From an uncultured Sutterella sp. (lineage in GTDB: Bacteria; Pseudomonadota; Gammaproteobacteria; Burkholderiales; Burkholderiaceae_F), in NCBI GenBank assembly GCA_900754475.1, contig CAAECY010000049.1, forward strand, positions 65,293 through 129,292: 64,000 nucleotides of DNA, in the 5' to 3' direction. The notes beneath the pieces are model-generated. The model saw nothing but the letters and a program-made list of their open reading frames with translations. It did not search any database and had not been told where the DNA came from. Made by a program: the position numbers and the translations under genes. This document shows positions 16,710 through 25,859 of this stretch, piece after piece (the first letter of the stretch is position 1; each line of letters starts with the position of its first letter).

Positions 16710-19004
16710 ATGGAACAACTGACGACGCGCACGGCCTCCCTGATCGCGGATGAAATTCGGTGTCGCCCCGACCAGGTCGTTGCGGCCGCCGCCCTGCTCG
16801 ACGAGGGCAAAACCGTTCCGTTCGTCGCCCGCTACCGCAAGGAAGCAACGGGCGGATTGACCGACGCGCAGCTGCGCACGCTTGAAGAGCGTCTGATGTA
16901 CCTGCGCGAACTCGACGAACGCCGCGCCGCGGTGACGGCGGCGATCGAAGCGCAGGGGAAGCTCACCGACGAACTGAAGCGCGACCTGGAGGCCGCTCAA
17001 ACCAAGCAGGCGCTCGAAGACCTCTACGCGCCCTTCCGTTCGAAGCGCCGCACGCGCGCGGCCGCGGCCCGCGAGGCCGGGCTCGAACCCCTGGCCGACC
17101 GCATTCTCGAAACGCGCGCGGATCCGGAAACGGCGGCCGCCGACTTCGTGTCGGCGGAAAAGGGCGTGCCGGGCGTTGCCGAGGCGCTTTCGGGGGCTCG
17201 GGACATTCTCGCGGAGCGCTTCGCGCTTCAGCCCGAAGTGCGTCAGTCGCTGCGCGACTTTTACGCGCGTCGCGGCGACGTCGTCGCACGCGTTCGCGAA
17301 GGCAAGGAGGTCGAAGGGGAAAAGTACGCCGACTACTTCGACTTCCGCGAGCGCCTCGCGGACCTTCCCTCGCATCGCGCGCTCGCGCTTTTGCGCGGGC
17401 GGCGCGACGACTTTCTCGACCTCGCGCTCGAACTCCCGGCCGACGAGGAGGGGCTCTCGCCCCATCCGGCCGAGGCGCTCGTCGCGCGCTTTTACGGCAT
17501 CGCCGCCGACTCCGCGCGTCCGGCGGACGCGTGGCTTCTCGGCGTGTGCCGCTGGGCCTGGCGCGTGAAAATCCGCACGAGCCTTCAGACGGAGTTGCTC
17601 GAAGCCCTGCGCGAGCGCGCCGAAGAGACCGCCATCGGCATCTTCGGCGACAACCTGCGGGATCTGCTGCTCGCTGCTCCGGCCGGGCATCGCGCCACGG
17701 TGGGGCTCGATCCGGGGTTCCGCACCGGGGTCAAGATGGCCGTGGTGGACGAAACGGGGAAGGTCGTGCATCACGACGTTCTGCAGTTCCACGCTGCGGG
17801 TGCGGGTGCCGCCGCGGCGGCACGCGCCAAACTGGCGGCTGTTTTGAAGCGCTACCGCTCGGAGTTCGTCGCGATCGGCAACGGCACCGCGAGCCGCGAA
17901 ACGGTGGAAGCCGTGGGCGAGGTGCTCTCCGAAGAGCCGTCGATCGCCGCGCGTCGCGTGGTCGTGAGCGAAGCGGGCGCGTCGGTCTACTCCGCGTCGG
18001 AACTCGCCGAAAAGGAATTGCCCGGGCTCGACGTCAGCTACCGCGGCGCCGTTTCCATCGCCCGCCGACTGCAGGATCCGCTCGCCGAACTCGTTAAGAT
18101 CGACCCGAAGGCGATCGGGGTCGGTCAGTACCAGCACGACGTCGACGCGGGGAAACTCGAGCGGCGTCTCGACGCCGTGGTCGAAGACTGCGTGAATTTC
18201 GTCGGCGTCGACGTCAATACGGCGAGCGTCGAGCTGCTTGCGCGCGTCGCGGGGCTCAGCCGCAGCGTGGCTCGGGAAATCGTCGCATACCGCGAGGCAA
18301 ACGGCCTTTTTGCGAACCGCAACGACCTGAAGCGCGTTCCGCTGCTCGGTGCGGTGCGTTTCGAGCAGTGTGCGGGGTTCCTGCGCATCTCGGACGGCAC
18401 GAACCCCTTGGATCGCACGGGCGTGCATCCGGAAGCCTACCCGGTGGTCGAGCGCCTGGTGGCGGCAAGCGGCGCCCGCACGATCGACGAGCTGATGGGA
18501 AACGCCGAAAAGCTGAAGAGCCTGCACGCTCGGGACTTCGTCGACGATCGCTTCGGGCTTCCTACCGTGCTCGACATTCTCAAAGAGCTGGAGAAGCCCG
18601 GGCGCGACCCGCGAGCGGTCTTCACGGCGCCCGTCTACGACGACGCCATCCGCACGATGGAAGATTTGAAGCCCGGCATGGAGCTTGAGGGAACGGTCAC
18701 GAACGTCGCCGCCTTCGGTGCGTTCGTCGATCTGGGCGTGCACGAGAACGGGCTCGTCCACATCTCGGACCTGGCCGACACCTTCGTGAAGGATCCCCGC
18801 GACGTCGTTCGCGTCGGGATGGTCGTCAAGGTGCGCGTGCTCGACGTCGACCTGAAGCGCCGTCGCATCGCGCTTACGATGCGCACGCGCCCGAAGGGCG
18901 AGGCGGGACCCCGTCGGGCCCCGACGGGGCGTCGCGAGGAGGCGCCCCGCGCCCGAACGCAAACGGCGCTCGGTGCGGCTTTCGCGGCGCTCAAGAAGCG
19001 CTGA
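16710..19004 (+). CDS. tex: Tex family RNA-binding transcription accessory protein
   Basis: This 764-residue protein has the Tex layout: N-terminal helical domain with VPFVARYRKEATGGLTDAQ, a YqgF-like RNase-H fold containing VGLDPGFRTGVKMAV, helix-hairpin-helix modules (NTASVELLARVAGLS and neighbours, about 515-590), and a C-terminal S1 RNA-binding domain (about 650-715, GTVTNVAAFGAFVDLGVH). The tail after S1 is short and basic. Tex proteins bind nucleic acid and affect transcription and stress or virulence traits; the precise activity is not settled. It begins 19 bp after the DUF1857 gene and ends at a terminator shared with the convergent permease. Confidence 0.95.
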   Translation: MEQLTTRTASLIADEIRCRPDQVVAAAALLDEGKTVPFVARYRKEATGGLTDAQLRTLEERLMYLRELDERRAAVTAAIEAQGKLTDELKRDLEAAQTKQALEDLYAPFRSKRRTRAAAAREAGLEPLADRILETRADPETAAADFVSAEKGVPGVAEALSGARDILAERFALQPEVRQSLRDFYARRGDVVARVREGKEVEGEKYADYFDFRERLADLPSHRALALLRGRRDDFLDLALELPADEEGLSPHPAEALVARFYGIAADSARPADAWLLGVCRWAWRVKIRTSLQTELLEALRERAEETAIGIFGDNLRDLLLAAPAGHRATVGLDPGFRTGVKMAVVDETGKVVHHDVLQFHAAGAGAAAAARAKLAAVLKRYRSEFVAIGNGTASRETVEAVGEVLSEEPSIAARRVVVSEAGASVYSASELAEKELPGLDVSYRGAVSIARRLQDPLAELVKIDPKAIGVGQYQHDVDAGKLERRLDAVVEDCVNFVGVDVNTASVELLARVAGLSRSVAREIVAYREANGLFANRNDLKRVPLLGAVRFEQCAGFLRISDGTNPLDRTGVHPEAYPVVERLVAASGARTIDELMGNAEKLKSLHARDFVDDRFGLPTVLDILKELEKPGRDPRAVFTAPVYDDAIRTMEDLKPGMELEGTVTNVAAFGAFVDLGVHENGLVHISDLADTFVKDPRDVVRVGMVVKVRVLDVDLKRRRIALTMRTRPKGEAGPRRAPTGRREEAPRARTQTALGAAFAALKKR

Positions 19005-19010
19005 CGGCAA

Positions 19011-19050
19011 AAGAAACCCCCGCGGACCGTTTCGGACTGCGGGGGTTCTT
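19011..19050. terminator. Bidirectional terminator between tex and the uracil/xanthine permease gene
   Basis: Stem AACCCCCGC/GCGGGGGTT with an internal smaller hairpin, lying 6 bp after the tex stop and before the convergent gene end at 19101. Confidence 0.8.
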
Positions 19051-19100
19051 CATTCGGGGGCGTCCGTCGGACGCCCCGGGGACGCGCACCGAAGGCGTTC

Positions 19101-20420
19101 TCAGGCCTTCGTGTCGTCGAGCTGCACTTCGCTCGGCTCTTCGGACTTTTCACCCGCCTGCATGATGGCATTGAGGATGATCGCACCGAAGGTCGCGGTA
19201 CCGATGCCGCCGAGGATGAAGCCGCCGATATTCAGCGTGAAGTCACCCCCGCCGAGAATCAGCGTGACGGCCGCGACGATCAGGTTGCGGCTGTTGCCGA
19301 AGTCGACGTGGTTGACCACCCAAACGCGGGCGCCCGCCACGGCGATGAGACCGAACACGACGATCGACGTGCCGCCGAGAAGCGGCTGGGGAATCGTTTG
19401 AATCACGGCGCCGAACTTCGGCGAGAAGCCGAGGATGATGGCAAGAAGGGCGGCCACCGGGAAGATGAGCGTCGAGTAGACGCGCGTGGCGGCCATCACG
19501 CCGATGTTTTCCCCGTACGTCGTTACGCCCGTACCGCCCACGGAGCCCGAAATCATCGTGGCGATGCCGTCGCCGAGGAAGGCACGGCCCATGTAGGGGT
19601 CGAGGTTGCGGCCCGTCATGGCGGTGACGGCTTTGACGTGACCGAGGTTTTCGCCCACGAGAATGATCACGACGGGCACGATGAGGGAGACGGCCGACAT
19701 CGAGAATTCCGGCGTGGTGAGCGTCGGAAGACCGAACCAGGCGGCGTCGGCGATCTTCTGGAAGTCGATCGGCGTGCCGAGACCCATGCCGTTCGTGAGC
19801 ACGGCGTAGATGGCGTACGCAATGGCCAGCCCCACCAGAATCAGAAGCTTCTGCACGAGCCCGCGCGTATAGACGGCCACGCCGCCCACGCAGATGACGG
19901 TCATGAGGGCGATGAGCGCGTCAAAGGTCGTCGGACCGACGCTCTTCACGGCCGTGGGGGCGAGGTTGAGACCGATCACGGCCACGACCGCACCCGTCAC
20001 GACGGGCGGCATCAGACGCTCGATCCACTTCACGCCCGTCGACATGACGATGAGACCCACCAGGGCGTACACGGCACCGCAGGCGATGATCCCCCCGAGC
20101 GCGACGCCGATGTTGGGATTGGGGCCGGAGCCCGCCACATAGCCCGTCGCCGCGATGACGACGCCGATGAAGGCGAACGAGGAGCCCAGATAGCTCGGAA
20201 CGTGCCCGCCCACCAAAACAAAAAAAATGAGCGTCCCGATGCCGCTCATCAATACCGCGAGATTGGGGTCGAACCCCATAAGAAGCGGTGCCAAAACCGT
20301 GGAGCCGAACATGGCCACGACGTGCTGAACGCCCATCGCGAACGTCTGCCCGGCGGGCAGGCGTTCGTCGGGGGCGATCACGCCTTCGGTCTTCAATTGC
20401 CAATTGGGAAAGTAGCTCAT
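19101..20420 (-). CDS. uraA: NCS2 family nucleobase permease (uracil/xanthine, UraA-like)
   Basis: A 439-residue inner-membrane proton symporter of the NCS2 family with about 12-14 hydrophobic segments. Recognisable parts are [20 protein letters not shown] near the N-terminus, the [18 protein letters not shown] segment (the NCS2 signature region) and [25 protein letters not shown], which is characteristic of uracil permeases. The ATG at 20420 starts [10 protein letters not shown]; longer in-frame starts exist but add residues without family similarity. Uracil is the likely substrate; xanthine or another nucleobase cannot be excluded. It is monocistronic and divergent from prfC. Confidence 0.88.
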   Translation of the reverse strand: MSYFPNWQLKTEGVIAPDERLPAGQTFAMGVQHVVAMFGSTVLAPLLMGFDPNLAVLMSGIGTLIFFVLVGGHVPSYLGSSFAFIGVVIAATGYVAGSGPNPNIGVALGGIIACGAVYALVGLIVMSTGVKWIERLMPPVVTGAVVAVIGLNLAPTAVKSVGPTTFDALIALMTVICVGGVAVYTRGLVQKLLILVGLAIAYAIYAVLTNGMGLGTPIDFQKIADAAWFGLPTLTTPEFSMSAVSLIVPVVIILVGENLGHVKAVTAMTGRNLDPYMGRAFLGDGIATMISGSVGGTGVTTYGENIGVMAATRVYSTLIFPVAALLAIILGFSPKFGAVIQTIPQPLLGGTSIVVFGLIAVAGARVWVVNHVDFGNSRNLIVAAVTLILGGGDFTLNIGGFILGGIGTATFGAIILNAIMQAGEKSEEPSEVQLDDTKA

Positions 20421-20657
20421 GGAAAGATCTCTGAGGGTGGAGGACTCCGTCGAAACGGGGTCGCGCTGAACAAACCGATCCATTGTAGTCGTCCGCCGCA
20501 ACGAAGCGCCACGAACCGAAGTCGCCTTCGCGTACGCGTGCGCGCGGACCGCCCGCAAACGACGAGGTCGTACGGGGTCGGTGTTAAAATGTCGGCCCTT
20601 TCGACACGACTCCGTCGCCTTCTTTGCGCGGAGCGGCTCTTACCCACAGGTACTTTC

Positions 20658-22262
20658 ATGACGAGTCCCAATCCGGCGCTCGTGCGCGACGTCGAAGAAC
20701 GCCGCACCTTCGCCATCATCTCCCATCCGGACGCCGGTAAAACGACGCTCACGGAAAAGCTCCTGCTCTTCGGCGGTGCCATTCAGATGGCGGGCGCCGT
20801 CAAGGGGCGCAAAGCTTCCCGTCACGCCACGTCGGACTGGATGGAAGTGGAAAAGCAACGCGGGATTTCCGTGACGAGTTCGGTCATGCAGTTCCGCTAC
20901 GCGAACCACGTGATCAACCTGCTCGACACCCCGGGTCACGAAGACTTCTCCGAGGACACGTACCGCGTGCTGACGGCCGTCGACGCGGCCGTCATGGTGA
21001 TCGACGCCGCCAAGGGCGTCGAAGCCCAGACGATCAAGCTGCTCGAAGTTTGCCGTCTTCGCAAGACCCCCATCATCACGTTCATCAACAAGCTCGACCG
21101 CGAAGTGCGCGATCCGCTCGATCTGCTCGGCGAAATCGAGAACGTGTTGAAGCTGCAGTGCGTTCCGATCACGTGGCCGATCGGCATGGGGAAGACCTTC
21201 CGCGGCGTCTTCTCGCTGCTCAACAACCGGCTCGTGCGCTTTACGGCGGGTGAAGAGCGCCTGACCGAAGATCGCGAGACGATCGAGGGACTCGACAACC
21301 CCGAGCTCGACCGGCTCTTCCCGATGGAAATGCCCTACGTGCGCGAATCGATCGAACTCGTGCAGGGCGCGACCGAACCCTTTAGCCTCGAGAAGTTCCT
21401 CGCCGGCGAACAGAGTCCCGTCTTCTTCGGCTCCGGGGTGAACAACTTCGGCGTTCAGGACGTGCTCGACGCGCTCGTCGAGTGGGCTCCGTCGCCGCAG
21501 CCGCGCGACGGCGGCGCGCGTATGGTGGAACCCACCGAAGAGCCCTTCTCGGGGTTCGTCTTCAAGATCCAGGCGAACATGGACCCGCGTCACCGCGACC
21601 GCATCGCGTTCTTCCGCGTGTGCTCTGGCCGCTATCAGCAGGGGATGAAGGTCTTTCACGTGCGCGAAGGGCGCGACATGAAGATCGCCAACGCCCTTAC
21701 CTTCATGGCCCAGGACCGCGTGGTCATGACGGATGCCGTGGCGGGCGACATCATCGGGATCTACAACCACGGGCAGCTCCACATCGGCGACACGCTCACG
21801 GGTGGGGAACGCCTCGGCTTCACCGGGATTCCGAACTTCGCTCCGGAACTCTTCCGCGGCGCGCGCAGCAAGGACCCCTTCAAGGCGAAGCAGCTCCAGA
21901 AGGGCCTGCAGGAACTCGGCGAAGAGGGGGCCATTCAGGTCTTCACCAACGACCTCGGGCACATCCTGCTCGGCGCCGTCGGTCAGCTGCAGTTCGAGAT
22001 CGTGGCCCAGCGACTCGCCACCGAGTACAAGGTCGACGCCATCTACGAAGGCACCGACGTCTCGACGGCGCGCTGGCTCTCGTTCCCCGACGACAAGACG
22101 AAGCGCGACTTCGAAGCCGAACAGGCGGCGCGTCTTGCGACCGACGTCAACGGCAACGTCGTCTACCTGGCCACGTCGATCTACAACCTGGAGACCACGA
22201 TGAAGCACTGGCCTCAGGTGACGTTCCACACGACGCGTGAAATGAGCCAGAAGTTCGATTGA
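20658..22262 (+). CDS. prfC: Peptide chain release factor 3
   Basis: This 534-residue GTPase recycles RF1/RF2 from the ribosome. The G1 motif [15 protein letters not shown] and the switch region with [13 protein letters not shown] are those of RF3 rather than EF-G, G3 is [14 protein letters not shown] and G4 is [10 protein letters not shown]. The length is close to the E. coli protein. The ATG at 20658 starts [25 protein letters not shown]. It is a single-gene unit with its own terminator. Confidence 0.96.
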   Translation: MTSPNPALVRDVEERRTFAIISHPDAGKTTLTEKLLLFGGAIQMAGAVKGRKASRHATSDWMEVEKQRGISVTSSVMQFRYANHVINLLDTPGHEDFSEDTYRVLTAVDAAVMVIDAAKGVEAQTIKLLEVCRLRKTPIITFINKLDREVRDPLDLLGEIENVLKLQCVPITWPIGMGKTFRGVFSLLNNRLVRFTAGEERLTEDRETIEGLDNPELDRLFPMEMPYVRESIELVQGATEPFSLEKFLAGEQSPVFFGSGVNNFGVQDVLDALVEWAPSPQPRDGGARMVEPTEEPFSGFVFKIQANMDPRHRDRIAFFRVCSGRYQQGMKVFHVREGRDMKIANALTFMAQDRVVMTDAVAGDIIGIYNHGQLHIGDTLTGGERLGFTGIPNFAPELFRGARSKDPFKAKQLQKGLQELGEEGAIQVFTNDLGHILLGAVGQLQFEIVAQRLATEYKVDAIYEGTDVSTARWLSFPDDKTKRDFEAEQAARLATDVNGNVVYLATSIYNLETTMKHWPQVTFHTTREMSQKFD

Positions 22263-22283
22263 TCTTCGGGTCGTTTCCAAGAT

Positions 22284-22317
22284 AAAAAGGGCGCGGAAAA
22301 TTCCGCGCCCTTTTTTT
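22284..22317. terminator. Bidirectional terminator between prfC and hydE
   Basis: Perfect 10-bp stem GGGCGCGGAA/TTCCGCGCCC flanked by AAAAA and TTTTTTT, between two convergent genes. Confidence 0.93.
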
Positions 22318-22332
22318 CGGCGTTCGGGGGCC

Positions 22333-23460
22333 TCAGGCGGTTCGAGCCGCCCAGCGGCGGGAGGAGCCGAGGAGGTTGAGCCCGAGCGTGCGTCCCGTCA
22401 TTTCGACGATGTTGCGCTCGACGAGCACGTTCGATTCGGGACCGACTTCGGTGCCCGCCTTGTTGTCGTAGAGCTGATAGGAGGCGCGCGTCGTTTGCGG
22501 CGTGATGTTCGGCATGATGACGTTGCAGCCGTGACGAATGCCCCGCACGCGCCCGTTGGGCTCCAGGGTTTCGAGCGCGGTGGCGGCCGCGATGTTGATG
22601 TCGGGCATCACGAGGCGGGTCGTGCTGATCATGTTGAGGGCGAGCTGCATGAGGGGGCGCTTTTCCATCATGCCGAGCGCGGTCATGTCCGCGCCGTTGC
22701 TCGTGATGTAGGGGCCCATGCCGATCATGTCGGCGCCCACCTCGCCGAACGTGCGGATGTCGCGCATGAGGTCTTCGAGCGTCTGCCCGGGCAGACCGAT
22801 CATGACGCCGGTGCCCACCTGGTAGCCCGCGCGCCGCAGGTCGCGCAGCGCCTGATAGCGGTGTTCGAGGATCTTTTCGTGCTTGCCCGGCGTCGAGTGC
22901 AGTTCCGCAAAGAGTCGGGGGTTGCTCGACTCGATGCGAAGGAGGTAGCGCAAGCCCGTCGGATTGCCGCTCGCTTCGGCCCACTCCTTGTAGACCTCGT
23001 ACGTCTGCTCCCCGAGACTCAGCGTGACGCCGAGACCCGTGGGAAGCTCCTCGCAGACCGTTTCCTTGTGAATGCGCTCCAGAAGTCGGGAGATCCAGGC
23101 GATCCACTTCGGGTCGCGGCGTTCGCCCGCCTGAATGGCGATCGAACCGTAGCCCTCTTTGAGCGCGTGCAGGGCGCACGCGACGATGCTCTCTTCCGTG
23201 AGCGTGTAGCGTTCGACCGTGTGGTTGTCCTTGCGAATGCCGCAGTAGCGGCAGTTGGCCGTGCAGATGTTGCTCACCTCGATGAGGCCGCGCAGGTAGA
23301 CGTTGTTGCCCGTCTTTTCGGTCGTTACGTCGAAGGCGCGTTGACGCAGCGCTTCGCATTCCTCGGGGTCCGTCAGGCCGAGGAGGCGAACGATGTCGTC
23401 GTCCGAGAATTCGGTCTGCGCGAGCAGTTCGGACAGGGGCTTCGTGGACGTTGCGGTCAT
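22333..23460 (-). CDS. hydE: [FeFe]-hydrogenase maturase HydE (radical SAM)
   Basis: A 375-residue radical SAM enzyme acting in assembly of the dithiomethylamine-bridged diiron subcluster. The cluster motif is CTANCRYCGIRKDN (CxxxCxxC); YGSIAIQAGERRDPKW and GVMIGLPGQTLEDL are characteristic of HydE rather than BioB. Its start overlaps the hydF stop (ATGA), so the two maturases are coupled. It is the last gene of the leftward hydrogenase cluster. PylB and BioB are related families but lack this neighbourhood. Confidence 0.93.
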   Translation of the reverse strand: MTATSTKPLSELLAQTEFSDDDIVRLLGLTDPEECEALRQRAFDVTTEKTGNNVYLRGLIEVSNICTANCRYCGIRKDNHTVERYTLTEESIVACALHALKEGYGSIAIQAGERRDPKWIAWISRLLERIHKETVCEELPTGLGVTLSLGEQTYEVYKEWAEASGNPTGLRYLLRIESSNPRLFAELHSTPGKHEKILEHRYQALRDLRRAGYQVGTGVMIGLPGQTLEDLMRDIRTFGEVGADMIGMGPYITSNGADMTALGMMEKRPLMQLALNMISTTRLVMPDINIAAATALETLEPNGRVRGIRHGCNVIMPNITPQTTRASYQLYDNKAGTEVGPESNVLVERNIVEMTGRTLGLNLLGSSRRWAARTA

Positions 23461-24698
23461 TCGGTTTTCTCCGTAAGAGCGGCGCGATAGCGGGCGAGCG
23501 CTTCGGGGTGGCAGGAGAGCACGCGTTCGAGCACGCCCTGCAGGTAGCAGATGGTGAGGCCGTAATTCGTCATGGGCACGCCCTGTTCTTTCGACGTGCG
23601 AAGACGGGCGAGCATGTGGCGGCGCGTGACGACGCAGCCGCCGCACTGAATGAGCACGGCATAAGGGGTCAGGTCTTCGGGGAAGTCCTTGCCGACGGCG
23701 ACCTCGATGACGAGGTCCTTGCCCGTCTTCTCCCGGAGCCAGCGCGGAATCTTCACGCGACCGATGTCGTCCTTTTGCGGATGGTGGCTGCACGTCTCGC
23801 AAATCAGCACGCGGTCGCCGTCCTTGAGGCGCGCAAGCGCGGCGGCGCCTTCGGCGAGCTCTTCGAGGTCGCTCTTCGAGTAGGCCATCTGAATGGAGAA
23901 GGTCGTGAGCGGGATCGAGTCGGGGCTCTGACGCGCGACCGATTCGACGACCTGCGAGTCCGTCATGATGAATTTGGGCGGACGCTTCAGTTCGTCGAGC
24001 ATTTCGGTAACGCGATTTTCCTGCACGACGAGGCACTTGGCGCCCGCGTCGAGCAGTTCGCGCACGGCCTGCACCTGCGGAAGGATGAGGCGCCCCTTGG
24101 GGGCGCCGGTATCGATCGGCGTCACGAGCATGACGGTGTCGCCCGCCTGCGCGAGTTCGCCCACGAGGGGACGGTCGGGCGCGGTGCGCTCGGAGACGAG
24201 CCGCACGAGCGCGGCGCGCAGCGCGTCGATGCCTTCGCCCGTGCGGGCGTTCGTTTCCACGACGGCGACGCCGAAAGCCTCGGCGGCGCGACGTTCGTCG
24301 GCCGTCACGGGACGCAGGTCGGTCTTGTTGAGAACGAGAACGGCGGGCGTGCCGAGCTCGCGTGCTTTTGTGAGGAGCGTCTTTTCGGAGGCGGAGAGCG
24401 TGCGTTCGGACGTCACGACGATCGCGACGTCCACCCAGTCGAGGACGGCGAGCGAGCGGCGCACGCGGGCCTGACCGAGATCGCCCACGTCGTCGACCCC
24501 GGCCGTGTCGATGAAGACGACGGGACCGATCGGCGCGAGCTCGCAGGCTTTTTCCACGGGGTCCGTCGTGGTGCCGGGCACGTCCGACACGATGGAAATC
24601 CGTTGCCCGGTGAGGGCGTTGGCGAGAGAGCTTTTTCCGGCATTGCGGTTGCCGAAAAGGCCGAAGTGAAGCCGAAGTCCTTTGGGCATGGACAGCAC
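23457..24698 (-). CDS. hydF: [FeFe]-hydrogenase maturase HydF (GTPase scaffold)
   Basis: The scaffold/carrier that delivers the 2Fe subcluster to HydA. The N-terminal Era-like GTPase domain has GNRNAGKSSLANAL, PGTTTDPVEK, DTAGVDD and NKTD. The C-terminal cluster-binding domain has CETCSHHPQKDDIGRVKIP (CxH part) and QCGGC, where the usual HCGGC histidine is Gln. The preferred start is a GTG at 24698 (VLSMPKGLRLHFG) with GAGGAG six bases upstream; an ATG three codons later and a TTG at 24713 are alternatives. It lies after a terminator-like hairpin that follows the cytochrome b gene, so maturase expression may be lower than that of the structural genes. Confidence 0.92.
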   Translation of the reverse strand: MLSMPKGLRLHFGLFGNRNAGKSSLANALTGQRISIVSDVPGTTTDPVEKACELAPIGPVVFIDTAGVDDVGDLGQARVRRSLAVLDWVDVAIVVTSERTLSASEKTLLTKARELGTPAVLVLNKTDLRPVTADERRAAEAFGVAVVETNARTGEGIDALRAALVRLVSERTAPDRPLVGELAQAGDTVMLVTPIDTGAPKGRLILPQVQAVRELLDAGAKCLVVQENRVTEMLDELKRPPKFIMTDSQVVESVARQSPDSIPLTTFSIQMAYSKSDLEELAEGAAALARLKDGDRVLICETCSHHPQKDDIGRVKIPRWLREKTGKDLVIEVAVGKDFPEDLTPYAVLIQCGGCVVTRRHMLARLRTSKEQGVPMTNYGLTICYLQGVLERVLSCHPEALARYRAALTEKTE

Positions 24699-24727
24699 GG
24701 TGCGTCTCCTCAAAATTCTGTGAAAAC

Positions 24728-24757
24728 AAAGGGGCCGGACTGCTGTCCGGCCCCTTT
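24728..24757 (-). terminator. Terminator-like hairpin between the hydrogenase cytochrome b gene and hydF
   Basis: Perfect stem AAAGGGGCCGGAC/GTCCGGCCCCTTT with a 4-nt loop. Read leftward it ends CCCCTTTGTTTTC. Its place between structural and maturation genes suggests partial termination. Confidence 0.75.
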
Positions 24758-24811
24758 AGAACTACTTCGCGGCGCCTAGACCGAGAAGGAGCTTATAGCA
24801 CAAACCCGAAA

Positions 24812-25486
24812 TTACTTTTCGATGTTCGTACGGATCACGTCGCGTTCGAACCACACGGGAGCGTGGTGTTCGGCGGCTTCGACCGAGATCGTCCCCGGGC
24901 CGAGGCGCCAGATGCCCTTGAAGTGTTCCATCGAGAGCAGAGCGAGCGGGATGTGCGCGCAAACGACGAGCACGGAAACGATGATCGAGCCCCAAACGTG
25001 GAAGTAGAACATCCACATGTAGACCATCTTGCCGAGGAGCGGGGCGCCGAGCCAGAGGAGCCAGCCCGTCACGGCGAGAGCGGCGATCATGCCCATGAAG
25101 AGCAGGTACGAGGCCTTCTGACCGCCGTTGTAGCGACCCTGCGGGGGAACCGTTTCCGGACCGAACGGGATCTTGAAGAAACGGCGGGGGTAGTTGCCGA
25201 AGTTGCGGAACCAGTAGATGGTGTTGCGGTCCCATTCCAGGCACGCGCGCAGGATGAGCGCGAAGCGGTCCGGAGCGAGCACGATGAACCCGAGGAGGTT
25301 GAACGTGAAGACGGTGCCGAGGATGAGATGCCAGAGCATCGTGAGTTCGGCGGCTTCGTCGGACGGGTTGCAGAAGTAGACGTACGCGCCCGTGAAGAGC
25401 AGGGCGAACCACGTGATGGCGTTCAGCGTGTGGAACACCTTGTCCGGGGCATGGAAGCGAAGGATGCGTTCGTTAGCATTAGCCAT
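24812..25486 (-). CDS. hydC: Cytochrome b subunit of the periplasmic hydrogenase (formate dehydrogenase gamma-like)
   Basis: A 224-residue membrane protein of the FdnI/HydC-type cytochrome b family. Four hydrophobic helices are visible at about residues 17-40, 52-72, 127-147 and 153-182. Candidate haem-b ligands are His in RFHAPDKVFHTLNAITW, LWHLILG and FYFHVWG..VVCAHIP. It would take electrons from the periplasmic iron-sulfur subunits and pass them to quinone, or the reverse. Its ATG overlaps the small-subunit stop by 8 bp (ATGGCTAA), indicating tight coupling. The symbol follows usage for hydrogenase cytochromes and is assigned by position. Confidence 0.85.
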   Translation of the reverse strand: MANANERILRFHAPDKVFHTLNAITWFALLFTGAYVYFCNPSDEAAELTMLWHLILGTVFTFNLLGFIVLAPDRFALILRACLEWDRNTIYWFRNFGNYPRRFFKIPFGPETVPPQGRYNGGQKASYLLFMGMIAALAVTGWLLWLGAPLLGKMVYMWMFYFHVWGSIIVSVLVVCAHIPLALLSMEHFKGIWRLGPGTISVEAAEHHAPVWFERDVIRTNIEK

Positions 25487-25832
25487 GGTTGGCCTCCGTC
25501 ATAGCCAGCGTGGAGCGCTGGTAGTAATGGGTGTGCAGAAGTTCGTGCATCGTGTGGTCCACGGGCTTCGTGCCGAGGTCCTTGTAGACCGACATGACGA
25601 CTTCGTTCTGGTGCGAGCTCGTGAGGCCCATGGCCTGGCAGAGCTTGTCGTCCTGATAAAGACCGGCCTGGCGGGCCTTGATGATGACGCCGCGACGGGC
25701 GATCAGGTCGCCGATGGCGTAGCCGCAGACGGCCACGGCGCCGACGCACAGGCCGCAGACCTTCAGAAAGCCGCGACGGCCCAGGATGAGGGCGGCAGGG
25801 CGCTCGGCGTAATCGTATTTTTCAGACAGCAT
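25479..25832 (-). CDS. hydB: Periplasmic [FeFe] hydrogenase small subunit with Tat signal
   Basis: This 117-residue protein has a twin-arginine signal (GRRGFLKVCGLCVGAVAVCG, residues about 18-37) followed by the Fe-hydrogenase small-subunit domain: ARRGVIIKARQAGLYQDD, then HQNEVVMSVYKDLGTKPVD and HELLHTHYY, matching the Desulfovibrio-type HydB. In that type the small subunit carries the only export signal and the catalytic subunit is exported as its partner, since HydA here has no signal. The gene lies 27 bp after hydA and overlaps the cytochrome b gene. Confidence 0.88.
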   Translation of the reverse strand: MLSEKYDYAERPAALILGRRGFLKVCGLCVGAVAVCGYAIGDLIARRGVIIKARQAGLYQDDKLCQAMGLTSSHQNEVVMSVYKDLGTKPVDHTMHELLHTHYYQRSTLAMTEANHG

Positions 25833-25859
25833 TTTTCAAATATCCTCGCGTCTCGTAAG

